NCBI GenBank assembly: GCA_021234155.1
Contig: JAJEKV010000004.1
Span: forward strand, 17,380,966 to 17,444,965
DNA: 64,000 nucleotides
Direction: 5' to 3'
Origin: Isoetes taiwanensis
Taxonomy: Eukaryota; Streptophyta; Lycopodiopsida; Isoetales; Isoetaceae
A program made the position numbers and the translations under genes. Each line of letters begins with the position of its first letter. Position 1 is the stretch's first letter. The notes under the pieces were generated by a model. It was not told where the DNA came from, searched no databases, and saw only the letters and a list, made by a program, of their open reading frames with translations. Shown here in pieces: positions 37,960 through 50,933 of this stretch.

Positions 37960-40900
37960 CTTTAGTCTACCTTCCACTCACCTATTGGTTCGGTGTCGAC
38001 TATTTCTGTTACCAATTGGTCTTTGCATTGCTCCATAAATTGTGGGTACTGCTTCTTAAGATCTGATTGTAGTACCCACATTGCGTCTTCCGCAGATAAG
38101 TGCATCCATTTGACTAGGTATTGGAGAAATCGTGACCTTCTTGTTTTCTTGTAGGATCTGTTAAGGACTTCGGGAACAATCTCTAGTTGTTTATTGGTCA
38201 TTTCCAGTAGCGCTGGTGTCAAACACTTTCTCTGGACTAGGAATGTGTGTCTTTAGAAGACTTACGTGAAAAATTTTATAGATTTTCAAGTGTGCTGGTA
38301 AGTCCAATTTGTAGGATTGGCTACCTACACTTTCAATTATTTTAAATGGTCTAGCCCATCTTGGAGCAAGCCTCTTGCAGTTCTCGATGTGGAGCTTTGC
38401 TTGTTTGACTTTTATCTTTAGCCAAACATTGTCTCCCACCTGAAACTCTCTTCTTGTTTTGTCACCAGCCATGCTGGCGCTAGGGAGGTATCCTCGACTT
38501 CTTAGGAGGTCAATTGTTGCATGTCTGCTAGCATCTATTGAGAGACTTTTACTTTAGACACTGGATTGTGCCATGTAACTGGAGTCAAGCATTAGTAGCT
38601 ATAATTGATCATGAATGGTGACATTTGAGATGATTCTTCCTTAGTGATGTTATATGCAAACTCCACCAAGTGGATGTAGTCATCCCACTTTGATTGCTTG
38701 TTCCAGATATAGTTTCTCAACATGTCTTTTAATATCCTGTTGGTTTGCTCTGTCTGCCCATTGGTTTGAGGATGATACGTTGTGCTCATGGACAATTTTG
38801 TCTAGATGGTGTTGAAGAGATCTTTCCAGAATGCGCTCATGAACTTCGGGTCCCTATCAGAGATGATCTCCCTTGGCATTCCGTGGAGTCTGAAAATCTC
38901 TTTTGTGAAAAGAAGGGCGGTGTCTAGTGCCGTGTCGGTGGTTCGACATGGTATGAAGTGTGCCATCTTGGACAACTTGTCGACCACGACCATCAAAGCA
39001 TCTTTGCCCCTTTGTGTTCTTAGGGAGCCCTCTTATGAAGTCCATGCTTATCACCTCCCATTTGGCATTTGGGACTGCTAGAGGTTCTAGCGCTCCTGGT
39101 ATTCAAAGTTGTTCTCCTTTCGTTTGTTGGCATAGTTGACACTCGCGGATATATCTGGCTATCTGCTTCTTCATACCAGGCCAGTAATAGCTACTTCTTA
39201 TCTTGAAGTAGGTTTTCATGAATCCCGCGTGGCCGGCTATTGGGCTATTGTGCGTGTCATGGAGGATCAACTTTCTAACTCCGGATGACTCTGGTACGCA
39301 CAATTTATTTTTATGATAGAGGAGGTTACCTTCTTTTTTGAAGTGTTTGAAGGTTTCCCTTTCAAGGCTTGCCCAAGCTTCCTTGAAGTCCTTGTCAGTG
39401 GGCAATGTTTCTTCTATCTTTTTGCCAAACTCACTGGTGAGCGTTGATATGGCGTTGCAATGGACTCTTATTGTCAAGGGGTGTCTTGAGAGTATGTCTG
39501 CAACTATGTTAAGCTTTCTTGATACTATCTCAAACTCGTATTCTTCTAGGAATTCCATCAATCGCCTCTGCCTTAGGTTGAGGTGTGGTTGGGTGAAGAC
39601 ATACTGGAGACTTTGGTGGTATGTTTCAAGCTGGAACTTCCTGCCTAATAAGTAGTGTCTCCAGATTTTTAATGCTTTTACAATCGCCGGCCCGAGCCCC
39701 GATCATGGGCGGTGCGCCTCTCGGCATCATTTATCTTCCTTGAGTCATACCCTACAACCCTTTCTTCTTGCATTAGGACCGCCTCCCCGTTTGGTAATTT
39801 TGCTAGCCGTCGGTTAGACCAATTTGTTTTTATCCGCACGGTAGTGTTAAGATGGGATTAATAATAATTTGCGTTCAACTTTTCGAATCCTGCCATTAGG
39901 GATTTTTTGAGATCATAAAAGGGCCTTCTAAGAATTGCTGACTAAGCTATATGAACTACCAATGAAAAAACGAGGCCGATAATCCGGTCAAGAAAAGCAG
40001 TTATAACTAACTCCTTTGGATCACATTTTCTAGCATAAGTATTGATAGAAAAGTCCAAATGAGCTCTTGTTTGGTGCAATAGATAGATCTCATTGAGATC
40101 TTTCCAACCTTAGGTGGTTTGCATATCCTTTAGCCCAGTGAGGATAGTAAAAAATAGTAAAAACCATATTTTTTGGAGTTTTGGCAATCATAAGTGGTTA
40201 AAATATGTAAGCACCTAAGATTGGAAAGATCTCAACGAGACCTATCCATTGCACTAAAGCGAGGCTCATTTGGACTTTTCTATCAATAGTTATGCTAGAA
40301 AATGTGATCCGGCCGAAGTTAGTTATAACAGGTTTTCTTTTTGGACCCGTCAGGCTCTGATTTCTGATTGGTAGTTCATTTATCTTCATTTGGCTTAGTT
40401 GGCATGTTTTGAAGGCCCTTTTTTAATCTCAAAAAAACCCTAATGTTTGCTTTCTTGTGCCAATGCTCTACCCAGTCTTTGACCTTTTCTGCTTTTGTGA
40501 GATCTGTCAATGGGGCTGCTACCTTTGCAAAGTTCTTGACAAATTTTCTCAACCCAAGAAGCTTCTCACCTCGAACATTCTTCGGTGGTGGCCATTCAAT
40601 TACAGCCTGAATCTTTGTAGGGTCGGTAGAGATGCCTTATTCGGATATTATATGCCCCAAAATACTCTATCCTTTTGGTAGCGAAGTGACACTTAGACAG
40701 CTTCGTGTAGAGTTGATATCTCCTCAGCTTCTCAAATACCTTTCTTAATTGTTGGACGTGCTCTTCTAAGGACTTGTTGTACACCAAGACATCATCGAAG
40801 AAAACAATGACAAATGTGTCTAAACTCAAGAAAGATGTCATTCATGAGTCTCATGAAGGTTGCTGGGGCATTGGACAATCCAAATGGCATCACCGTGAAC

Positions 40901-41730
40901 TCATAGTGGCTAGATCTTGTTCTGAAGAGAGTTTTGTGGATGTCTTCTTCCTTAATTCTGATCTGATGATATCCCAATCTTAAATCTATTTTGGAAAGGA
41001 TCTTGGCCCCTTGGAGTTGATCCATCAAATCGTCTGACCTGGGTAAGGCGTATTTGTTTTTAATGGTGTGCTTGTTTTATTGACGATAGTCAATACACGT
41101 CCTCAAGCTTCCATCCTTTTTCTTAACGAATAAGATGGGTGCTCCGAAAGGGAAGACACTGGGTCTTATAAATCCTAGGTCCAATAGCTCTTGTAATTGT
41201 TTCTTTAATTCTGTCAGCTCCTGAGCTATCATTCTATAAAAAGCATTACTTCTGGGTTTCGTGCCTAGTTCAAGTGCTATTTCGCACTCGACTCCTTTGT
41301 AAGGAGGAAGTTCCTTGATCTCGTCCGGAAAAAGATCGTGGAATTCTTTCACTAGCTTAGCTATTTGCTTCGGTAATTTGCTTAATGTTTTGTCCTCTTT
41401 TTCCTTCTAGGACTCTGGTTCTTCATTTTTAGCTTGAAGATATAAGCTACTTGCTCACTTCTTAAGCTCTTAAGTAGTTTCTTACTGAACATACATTGCA
41501 TGTTTGGGACGCCCTTGTTACCTGTTATCTCAATTATGTTGCCATAGGGTGCTGTTAGTGTCACCTTTCTGCTTTTCGCAATCAATTATGGCGCTAGCTG
41601 GCCAAAGATACTCCATGCCTATTATCAGGTCATACTTGCTAATGTTCATGAACTCCGCTCCGATTTCAATGTTGATGCTTGGCAAGTCGATGTTGAAATC
41701 GATTTTTCCCTGTTGTCTAGCGGATTGCTC
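37960..41730 (-). pseudogene. Chromodomain Gypsy pol (protease to chromodomain), interrupted
   Basis: Minus strand, in order: protease area (41500-41730), reverse transcriptase (40596-41352; [13 protein letters not shown] and intact FFDDVLVY), RNase H (about 39500-39660), zinc-binding H-C integrase head (39103-39300, CQLCQQTK), integrase core (38592-39054; DFIRGLPK, SDRDPKF, HPQTNGQTE), GPY/F-like domain (38191-38472) and a chromodomain (37962-38222, QYLVKWMHLSAEDAMW). The chromodomain marks it as a chromovirus. A MITE sits between RNase H and RT, frames shift several times, and a Copia element cuts the element at 41730; the gag-side part resumes at 59182. Confidence 0.93.
39899..40440. mobile_element. 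Foldback MITE with TA target duplication
   Basis: A 542-bp element starting GGGATTTTTTGAGAT and ending ATCTCAAAAAAACCC, flanked by TA on both sides. The two arms are imperfect inverted repeats over much of the length (for example GGGCCTTCTAAG/GAAGGCCC and GAACTACCAATG/ATTGGTAGTTC), so the RNA or single strand would fold into a long hairpin. The related Gypsy at 3640-3690 lacks it, which confirms the insertion. TA duplication suggests Tc1/mariner mobilisation. It has no coding capacity. Confidence 0.8.
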
Positions 41731-42334
41731 TGAAGGAATTATGAATTCAAGTCAACACCAAATAGAACTAGATGCTATTCCTATAAGCAATGTAAACTTA
41801 GTTTAACTTCAATGAATATCAAATACATGAGATATTCAAAATACAATGGTTGAGGCAATCGAAAACCACATAGATTATTATGATTTAGTTTCGATAGCCC
41901 AAGCCTGCTCCAAGTGAACAGCTATACCACCATTCCGATCGATAAAACCCCTATGTAGTTCTGCTTCATTTTATAGGGCAAGAATCCGGCCGCTTAGGCC
42001 AGATCCCACCGATCAGAGCAATGCTGGATTGATCTCCATTGCATCCGGAGGTTTCCATAATTTGAATCCCATCTGGCTCGAAACTATTGAACCGAGATGT
42101 TTAACTTCAACCCTAATGTAATAATATAATCTTGTGAACCATGGAACCATTAAACGTTCTTGTAAATATAAGATCATGTGACCATTAGGTATCTCTGAGA
42201 GTTCTTCTGTGTGCAACCATATGAACATTATGCATCCCTGGGTAATCTTCTGCCTGTGACTATGCAACCATCATATATATCTCGAGTGTTCTTCGCTCAC
42301 GTGTGTTCTAGAGAATTAGCATGAATTTCCTTCA
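41731..42334 (-). repeat. 3' LTR of the nested Copia element
   Basis: 604 bp, bounded by TGAAGGAA and TTCCTTCA (8-bp inverted ends), nearly identical to 58577-59181. The target duplication TGCTC precedes it (41726-41730) and follows the partner LTR (59182-59186). The adjacent purine tract (42335-42345, minus strand) marks this as the 3' copy. Confidence 0.93.
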
Positions 42335-42345
42335 TTCCCCTTCAT

Positions 42346-45300
42346 GCTAATTTTCTTGAATTCCCAATCGATTTTAAATTTCAAACTTAACCGATAGACC
42401 TTTGGTTAATATGTTCGCTACTTGTTCATGTAGAAATATATTCAACTGTCCTGCCTTTTTTTGCAACCAATTCCCTCTTGAAATGAATATGCAATTCGCC
42501 GAGTCCTTTGATGTAGCCTTTGGATTCTTTGTAATTGCTATGCAACTCAAACTGTCGAGTAGAGTACTGTAGGCAACCGAATAACCAGTTCATTGAGCAA
42601 TCGTCTAACCCATGCAATCTCGCTTTGCGGCAAGTGTTGCGTAATTATATTACGCTTCACTGTTGACATAGCAATACATGATTGCTTTTTTGCTTTTCCA
42701 AGCAATAGCTGCTCCTCCCAACATCAAACAAAATCCGGAGGTTGATTTTCTTGTATCAATACAGCTGCCCCAATCAGCATCAGCATACCCCTTGAGTATT
42801 AGATCATTGTTGTTGAATGTCAATCCCCGATTTTGTGTATACTTAAGATGTCGAGCACTCTTTTGCTATATTCGGTGTTACTGCACGGATTGCTACAAAA
42901 TCGCTTAGCAAATTAGCTGTGAATGCTATTTACGCCCTGGTGCGGTTTGATATGTACAATAAACATCCTATGAGTTCCATGTATGGAACTTTTTCCATTT
43001 CCATTACTTCTTCTTGAGTTAGGGAATTTGTGTTCTTGATAATTTCAAACCTTGAACAATTGGAGTTACGGCAACATTGCAGTCCTGCATATTGAACCTT
43101 TTGAGCATGTTCACTATATTGCACGTTTGGGAAATTTTCAGAATATATTCTCCTCTATTCCTTGATACCTCCATTCCTAAAATTTCTTGAATTCCCCGGA
43201 TCTGTCATTCTAAATTCTTTGGTGAGAATTTGCTTTACAGTGATTTAGTATTTCCATATCACTAGGCACTAGAATATTGTCATCAACATATAAAGCTAGT
43301 ATGCAAAACTGACTTCCTTTGTTGAGAATATATAAGTTTCCATCATTTAGAAACTTTGTGAAGCCTTGATCAAGAAGATACTTATCTATGCATTCATACC
43401 ACATTCTGGGAGACTGCTTTAGGCCATACACAGCACGGTTTAGTTTCCAGACCATGCCTTTGCCTGGGGCTTCAAATCCTGGTGCTTGCTTCATGTATAC
43501 ATCATCCTCTGCATTCAAAAATGATGTGCACATCCATGTGGTGTATATCTACATTATCTGCATTTGCAAATGCCAAGAGGATTCTAATGCTTGTCAACTT
43601 CACTATGAGAGAAAAAGTCTCCTCATAATCTACTCCTTTCCTTTGGGTAAAGCCCTGTGCTACCAGCCTTGCCTTGAATTTTTCTTCTCCATTAATGCCC
43701 CTTTTGATTTTATACAACCACTTGTCGCCTATGATGTTTTTCTTTTCGAACGTTTGACAACATCATGGAGTGCGTGTTCTTTTTTAAAGGTCGAAAGTTC
43801 TTCAATCATAGCATCTTTCCATTGTCCCGCATGTTGAGATTTCATAGCCTCCCTCATAAGATTGTGGTATATCGGGGTCGGAGTCATTGCCATTATTTGA
43901 TGTATATCTAGTTCTTCTCTATGCAACTTTTCGCTCTCGCCATGGTCATCCCCGCCATACACATCGGGGTTAATTTTCATTGTCTCCATTGTCCCTTTTA
44001 GATGTTCTACTTAGTCCTTCTTTTTCCCCTTATCCTGCCCAAGTTCAATATTATGAGAATGATGCTGGTACAGTGCATTGTCTTCCCCTTTGACATTAGA
44101 ATAGTCTTGTCGGGTGTGCATGTACATTATCTTGTCCTTCAATTGATTGCTCTTTTCCTTTTGTCTCAGCAGCCTTTATGCTCGTATTTGCTTGCTCTTC
44201 CTGAGTGTTAGTTACTAGGTCATCATCATTAGTATTATTCAAGCTATTTGATTTGACCAAATCATCACTCGAATAATTAATGTCTTTGCTTAATGCCCGC
44301 TTTGGGACGGACTAAGTTTTCAGAAACTATCCGCTCATTAAAAATTACATCCCACCTTTAATGATTATTTGCCTTTTTCAGGATCATACATCTATATAAG
44401 CCTTTGCTTGTTCATCATACCCTGCCAAGTAGCACTTGATAGCTCTATTATCTAGTTTTTTCCTCAATTCCTTAGGGATATGAGTATATCCCAGGCAGCC
44501 ATAGGTTTTGAATAGTTCATAAGATGGCATACTTCCACTCCACATTTCTTGAGGTGTTTTCCCCTGAATACTTGTGGAAGGTAGTTTATTTTGCAACAAT
44601 ACAACTGTTTTAACAGTCTTTTCCCACAAATAATTAGGCATACCTAAGTGCTTGAGCATTGATGGAACAACATTGAGAATGGTCCTGTTTTTCCTCTCTG
44701 CTATGTCATTTTGCTGAGGAGTAAATCTACATGTCAATTGCCTTCGAATTCCATGATCTCTGCAGTGTTTGTTAAATGCCCCTGATAAAAACTCACCACC
44801 CCTGTCAGATCTAACACATTTAATCTTTTTTCCAGTTTGTCTTTCTACCTCTTGTTCAAACAATTTATATGCTGAGAATGCTTGATCCTTATGCCTTAAT
44901 AGATAACATTTGGTTTTCCTTGAAAATCGTCTATGAATGTGATAAAATACCTCTTCGGTCGGACTTGTAACATTGATGGGGCCACAAATCGGTATGTATG
45001 AGTTCGAGAATTTCTTTGACCCTCTTTGTTTGATTTAACAAATTTTAGTCCGGTATGTTTACCAAAGATGCATCCTTCACACACACAATTCCTTTTCTCC
45101 TTCTTCTTGACCACAATCATATTATGTTTGGCCATGTATTTGAGATTATTTATGTTGGTATGCCCTAATCTTTCATGCCATCTCTCGAGGTTGGAAGAGA
45201 TATTGCATTGATCGAACCATCATTTTACATCATTTAAAGCAAAGAGGTTTCCCACTCTTCTAGCTAAAAATTTCAATGTATTATCCAAATAGATGTTACA

Positions 45301-46263
45301 TTGAGTTTTCTCAAAGCATACTTTATATCCAAGATCGACAAGTTGGATGATAGAAATCAGATTTCTAATAATTGAAGGAACACATAAAACATTCTTTAAG
45401 TCCTGGCTTTCGGATAAATCAAAGATCTCAAAGGATTCCAGCCATTTTGACTTTTTGTAAGCCGCCATCTCCCATTTGTACATAATGGACCCTTTGACCA
45501 CTTTCTCCTTGAGTTTGTCTCGAGTTTTTAATCACTGATCTTTCGGCTCCCCGAATCTAGAACAAACAATTCATCTTTAGAATCGGTTCTTGGATGGACA
45601 ATGATTTGCTAATATCAGAATTATTAGGGCATACCTCAATATTTTCGTGCTCAACTTCCTCCTCCTCAATGTTGACATTTTTTGCAATTTTACTGCATGA
45701 TTTCTTCCTCTCCCTCTTCCTCTAATATTTTGATTTTTTTCCTCTTATGACACTTCCCCTAAAATTATCAGTGCCTCGGCCTCTTCCTCTATTCAAATCT
45801 TTGGGGCTTGAACAATTTACTGCCATGTGGCCATAGCCATTACAGTTATAACATTTGTTCTCTTGTGTCCTCTTTGGACAATTATTTTTTAGATGCCCAT
45901 ATTGGTTGCAAATATAGCATGGCCCTAATCTGCTCCTATCAGAGGTTTTAATTTTCCCTTTTTCATTAAATAGGATTTCAGTGTGATCACCATTATCACT
46001 AGTCAATGATTTTTGTTCCAATTCTATTTTAACCATAAGCTCAGCATGGTCTCTACTTTTTGCTACATTCCTCACTAAGGTGGACAAATGATCAAAATTT
46101 GAAAATGCACGTGCTATGGTCATTACCTGATAATCTTGAGTAATGCTTGTGCCTGCTGCCTCTAGATCTGCTACCAGATTGTCCAATTTCTGAAAAAACT
46201 CAGTGATGTCATCATTATCATGGAACTTCAAGTTCCTTAACTCCTTATAACCATCATTCAATT
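42346..46263 (-). pseudogene. Nested Copia element: gag (3' part), protease, integrase, RT, RNase H
   Basis: Minus strand, in order: gag UBN2-type domain and CCHC zinc knuckles (45722-46261; CYICNQYGHLKNNC and CYNCNGYGHMAVNC), protease and pre-integrase (45220-45720), integrase (44384-45135, including TPQQNDIAERKN), reverse transcriptase (42930-43990, VYGLKQSPRMWY and YVDD) and RNase H (42346-42900). This is the standard Copia order. Several frameshifts and stops break pol. Gag is cut at 46263 by a DNA transposon and its N-terminal half resumes at 58136. Without the insertion the element is about 5.6 kb, normal for Copia. Confidence 0.95.
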
Positions 46264-46839
46264 AAATTGGGATTATGTCTTAATTTTGGGATAAATTTTA
46301 TATTGCACTTTTTTAGTAACTTTGTTAAATTCACTTTTTTAGTAACTTTGTTGCCCTTAGACTAGAATAGACGTTAACATATAATCACCTGCGGAATATA
46401 AATTCACACCTTAACTTCAAATTACAAAATCATATATCATGAAACTCAAGTAGTACACAACTTTTATTAAAAGTGATTGATACATAATGTTTGTTTATCA
46501 TTTTTCCACCAACATCCCCAAGGATATGAGAACCTTATTCCCTTACATCCCGAGGTATTGTAACTCTACATTTGTTTTACTAGGAATAGTTTTTGGAGTC
46601 CATGAGTACAATCTGGTTTCAATGTCAGCCAAAGATCGGGATCACTAGGATTTCTCCTCCACCTCTTTGTCCAACAATCAATATCTTTCTTTATCGGTGA
46701 CATTACTCAACTGATGTAATGGACACCACCATTCCACGCACCTTATTGAAGTTAACATCACCTTCTTCTTTGCAAATATCCGAGATAGTCCATCCCAACC
46801 CCAACCGGATAGGTCTCTAGATCCGCTTTGGTTTTACTA

Positions 46840-49420
46840 CTACAAATTGGTGGCACTCCCGCCAAGAGAAGGTTCATAACAATCCATGCCTAGATATTTT
46901 GGCCTATCCTTCTTAGGACCAACATAGTGTTTATCAGATTGAGGAGGAGCATATGCCTTCACAATGCTACTAATGGTACCATCATCTTCGTCAGCACCAG
47001 CTAATGTTTTCCACTTACTTTTAGGGAACCACCCTTCCAAAGTAATATTACGAGATGTGTCTACCTCATCCAACAAGTTGATCACCTTCTTCCAATAATC
47101 TATCAATACGATTAGTCTCATCCGAATTAGTTTGCCAATGCTTGATGTAGTCATTGATGCCATCCTTAGTCAAGCCCAATTGCTTGACTTCTTGATTGGT
47201 TTTAGAGCTTTTGGTTGACCGGGAGAGGTATCATAGGCTTGCCATTTGCATCCCTCAAGGCCAAATTTCTGCCCCACCTCTCCACTTCTCCTCTCGAAGG
47301 TCTCATTTTTTCCATTGCATGATTGGAATCCCTTCTCTCACCCAAAAGTGAATTGAAGAGGTCTAGAATGACCTTCCATGTCGAGAGCATAACCATCCAC
47401 AAAACTCTTCCAATCAGGCACTTCTTCTATGATAGATCCTATAGGAGATGGATTTGTACATCCATGAAATATTTCCAATAGCCTGGGAAAGTTGGTAACC
47501 GTCATTGCCTCAATACATGACTATATTTTCCAAACAATGCATCCACATCCTCATGAGTATAAAGGGCATTAGGAACCCCAAATTGACTCTTTCAAAAATA
47601 CCCATACTGTTAAGTAGGATAGGAAAGAAAACATCCACCTATTCTTATTTTGACCAGCACAATTATCTAGTTGCAAGAGGAGCTTTCTCAAGCGGCATCT
47701 CGAGGTTTAGCAATGAGATGTTGAAGCTCCAACATGTTCATTAGGTCCATTCCTCCTAAATCTTGCCTTGCTAAACTTTTCAATACTATTAGGGGTTCCA
47801 TCCAACAATGCACTATGTAGTGCCCGGCTAGTCAGAGGGATCCTGTGGTGACCATTGTAACCCTTCTCATAGTTTCTTAAACACCTCATGATACTCCCAA
47901 TGTGAAAAATCGGACCATCACTCCACAACTCTAAACTGAAATGGCCATAATAGGTGAGACTGCCCCATGCAATATTGCCCCGATCATTGAAATCAAGAAG
48001 GGTATGATCTTCCACATGACTTAGGAATGTACTTGAATTGTGGAAGACAAGTCTTCTGTTGGTCCATTTTATCATGTATAATACATAGATAGTTATTAGG
48101 TTCCATTGCGTATAAGGTCCTCCACATCCAATAAGTTGATCTACATGATAGTTGATCCATCATATGGTCCTTCATATGTTCCCTTATCTTTGCCCCTTAG
48201 ACTTGGTTGCACAGTCTTATCTAGTGTCTCCTTCAACTTAGCACATAAATTGCACTTGGCAAAGTTGTTTGAAGTTGCTATGGTCACATGCTTGAAATGC
48301 TTATTCCATAGCCTACTAAAAACTGGCCGGGATATAGAGGCCACCCAAGTTCCCCGAAGCAATGCATTTATTTCCTCTAATATGCTCTTCTGGTACAATG
48401 GGATGGCAATCTCTTTTCAACAATAACTCTACCCCTGTTCATCCTTCTTACTCTTATGTGGCATGTTTTTTGCGCATTGAAATCCACATATCTTTCAAAT
48501 ATTTCCTTTAGCCTATAGTTCTTGAGGTAGGCCTTACCAGGCCCGGTGTTCCCATGCAATGCAATTTTACTACCATTTTCATGTCTCTTTTGCCGGTTTG
48601 TGCCAAGAAGAGGTTGGAATTCCATGTATAGCCATCCATGCTTTTGAACATATCCACTTTCCATTCAATGGGAATCTTTTCTTCTTTGATCTTTTCATCC
48701 CTAATTGCATAGCCAAATATGGTGTACATGAAATTCTCCCCGCTATCACACTTATGTTCCTGATATGTAGCTCTTGCTCCCACCAACTCCTCTATTGTGA
48801 ACATTCTAACACAAGAAGCCCAACAACATTCACCTCCTCTAACCTTCATCATAGCTTCAGGAGAACAATCATAACCGACTTGCATCTTTTTGGTGGGATA
48901 ATGTTTGAAAGTTGGAAGTGGCCTCTTGTTACATCACTTTGTGTGAACATTGTTGACAATGGTTCTACATCTATAGGAAACGTGTAGTTCCCTCCAGGTT
49001 GAATACCGTCCTAGGCCATGCAACAATAGTTGGAACCTCTAGTTGCTTCACACAAGCTAGGCATTCTTGTTTGCCCTAACCCTTTTTCCTTCCAATTGTC
49101 ATATAATTTTGAGATTGCCACACCTAACCCGTCTCCCTCCCCTAATCTTTCATCATTCACTTTGCATTGATAGGATCTCGCTAGAACAATAATCCCTTCT
49201 CCTCTCGCCTCTAAGGTTGCATGCATGCGGATCTTGACCTTCTTGTTTTTCCAATCGAATTCAGAGTATAAAGTACAATTTCCTTTCCTTTGGCATCATC
49301 TATTTTCATTTGAGGTCTTTTCCTTTCCTTTGCCATCATCTTTGTCATCTTCATTAGTTGGGGATTTTTCCTTGCCTTGATCAACATCATTGGGGGCCTT
49401 GGGGATTTAGCATTTTGCAT
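46840..49420 (-). pseudogene. DUF7869-type putative transposase, frameshifted
   Basis: Reads on the minus strand in changing frames. A basic N-terminus (49211-49420) is followed by a Cys-containing region (48508-48885, CCWASCVRMF), a C-x2-C segment (48141-48398, FAKCNLCAKL) and then a catalytic-looking core: IIHDKMDQQKT (about 48050-48085), QLDNCAGQNKNRW (about 47625-47670) and THEDVDALF (about 47530-47560). These three acidic motifs in this order are the signature of the DUF7869 family, as I recall it, and resemble a DDE/D nuclease. The C-terminal part (46840-47163) includes WFPKSKWKTLAG. At least five frame changes, if not sequencing errors, make it a pseudogene. As the only nuclease-like gene in the element, it is the likely transposase (inference). 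Confidence 0.8.
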
Positions 49421-49439
49421 GGCATTGACCTAAAATGCA

Positions 49440-50930
49440 TAAAACTTATAGTAAGTTAGCATATCCAAATAACATCTCCTTAGCATGAGTTAACCTATAA
49501 TATAATATATTAACCTATAATAACCTTAAATGTTGTCACCTTAGAAAAAACTTTTGAGGGTATTATAGGTTAGCAATTTTTAGGTTAGAAGTTAATTATA
49601 GGTTATTATAGGTTAGAAGTTTTAAGGTAGGTTATTATAGGTTAAAAGTTAAGGTTAGAAGAAGTAAGTTTACAACTTTTAAGGTTAGAAGTTCCAAGGT
49701 TAAAACTTCTAACCTTAAATAAATATAACCTTTAAACTTCTAAAACTTAAAGCTTATAACCTTTAAACTTAAAATTTCCTATAACTTATAACCTTAGCCC
49801 TTTGCAATAAATTTCAAGCAGATTATAATGGCGTGAAAATGCGATTTTTAAAGTAGTTATTACTTCGGGTTTACACTCCTTTCCAATTTCCGTCTCTTTT
49901 TTAATTTGCTGGATGCGATTTCATTGTGCATTCGATTTCACGGTGGCCAATTGCTTCGGCGCTTCGGTACCTTCTTTGCAATCATCACGTTAATTTTTTA
50001 ACAATCATCATTTATTTTTTCTCGACTTTTCGGACGGCTTTTCGGCTTTTCTTGCTTTTACGGTAAATGAATTTTTTAGAGCTTTACGGCTTCGAGTTTA
50101 CTGTCTATGTGGTTTCACCACAATCTTCGCCTTTTCTCGGTGGCTTTTTCGGCTTCTACAAGCTTGTTTTTCTCATTACAGCTGGCTTTTCGGCTTCTAC
50201 AATCTTACGCTTTTGGTTTTTCTGCTCAAAGCTTTTCTGAAGCTTTCGGCTGAAAGTTTTCTCGGCTTCTATATTAAAGTCACGTATTGAGGAGGTTAGT
50301 GATTTCATGTTCTTTACTTAAAGTCTGTTATCTTATTCTTGGTTTTATTCTGGTATTTGAAAGTATTTGAAAGCTTTACGTTTCTTTATCCGCTATATAT
50401 GAGCTTTGGGGTTAATCAAGGGGAGTGCTTTCTCGTCTTTAGACTTTTACATGCATCGGCCCTAAACCGCCTCTAGCACCTTCATATACGAGATCTATTT
50501 TTTATAAACATGTTCTATTGTTTTTATATGATCTTCCTATATGATCTTGCTCTATGATCTATCCGCTTCTATGATCTTGCTTATATGATTTTTGTCAGAC
50601 CGCTCTTATTCTATTTCACTAGCTCTTCCTCTATCTCGCTTCTAAATAATGAACTAAAACAATGAACTAAATATTGAACTAAACAAGGAGTATTATTATT
50701 ATATATCCGCTCTAACCGGCTTTATATTTTGAATTGCATTTTGCATTCTCGCATTCTCGTGCATTATGCATTTTGTTAGAATAATATGTTGGAATGGGAG
50801 AAATCGCTTGGCATTTCTATTTTTGGGTTACGTTTTCCACTAGGTTAATCAAATCGCCAGCGCGCTTTTTTAGTTTGGCATTGCAATTTCATACGGCTCT
50901 ATACAAATCGCCAGCGCTTTTATGAAATAG
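49440..50930. promoter_or_regulatory. Divergent intergenic region with clustered short repeats
   Basis: Lies between the two divergent genes of the transposon. Three clusters follow one another: AGGTTA/TAACCT in both orientations (49490-49800, well over fifteen copies), CGGCTTYT and TTTTCGGC (50020-50275), and TATGATCTT-like units (50530-50600). Such clusters resemble transposase- or regulator-binding arrays. A shared bidirectional promoter is inferred from gene orientation only. Confidence 0.5.
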
Positions 50931-50933
50931 ACT

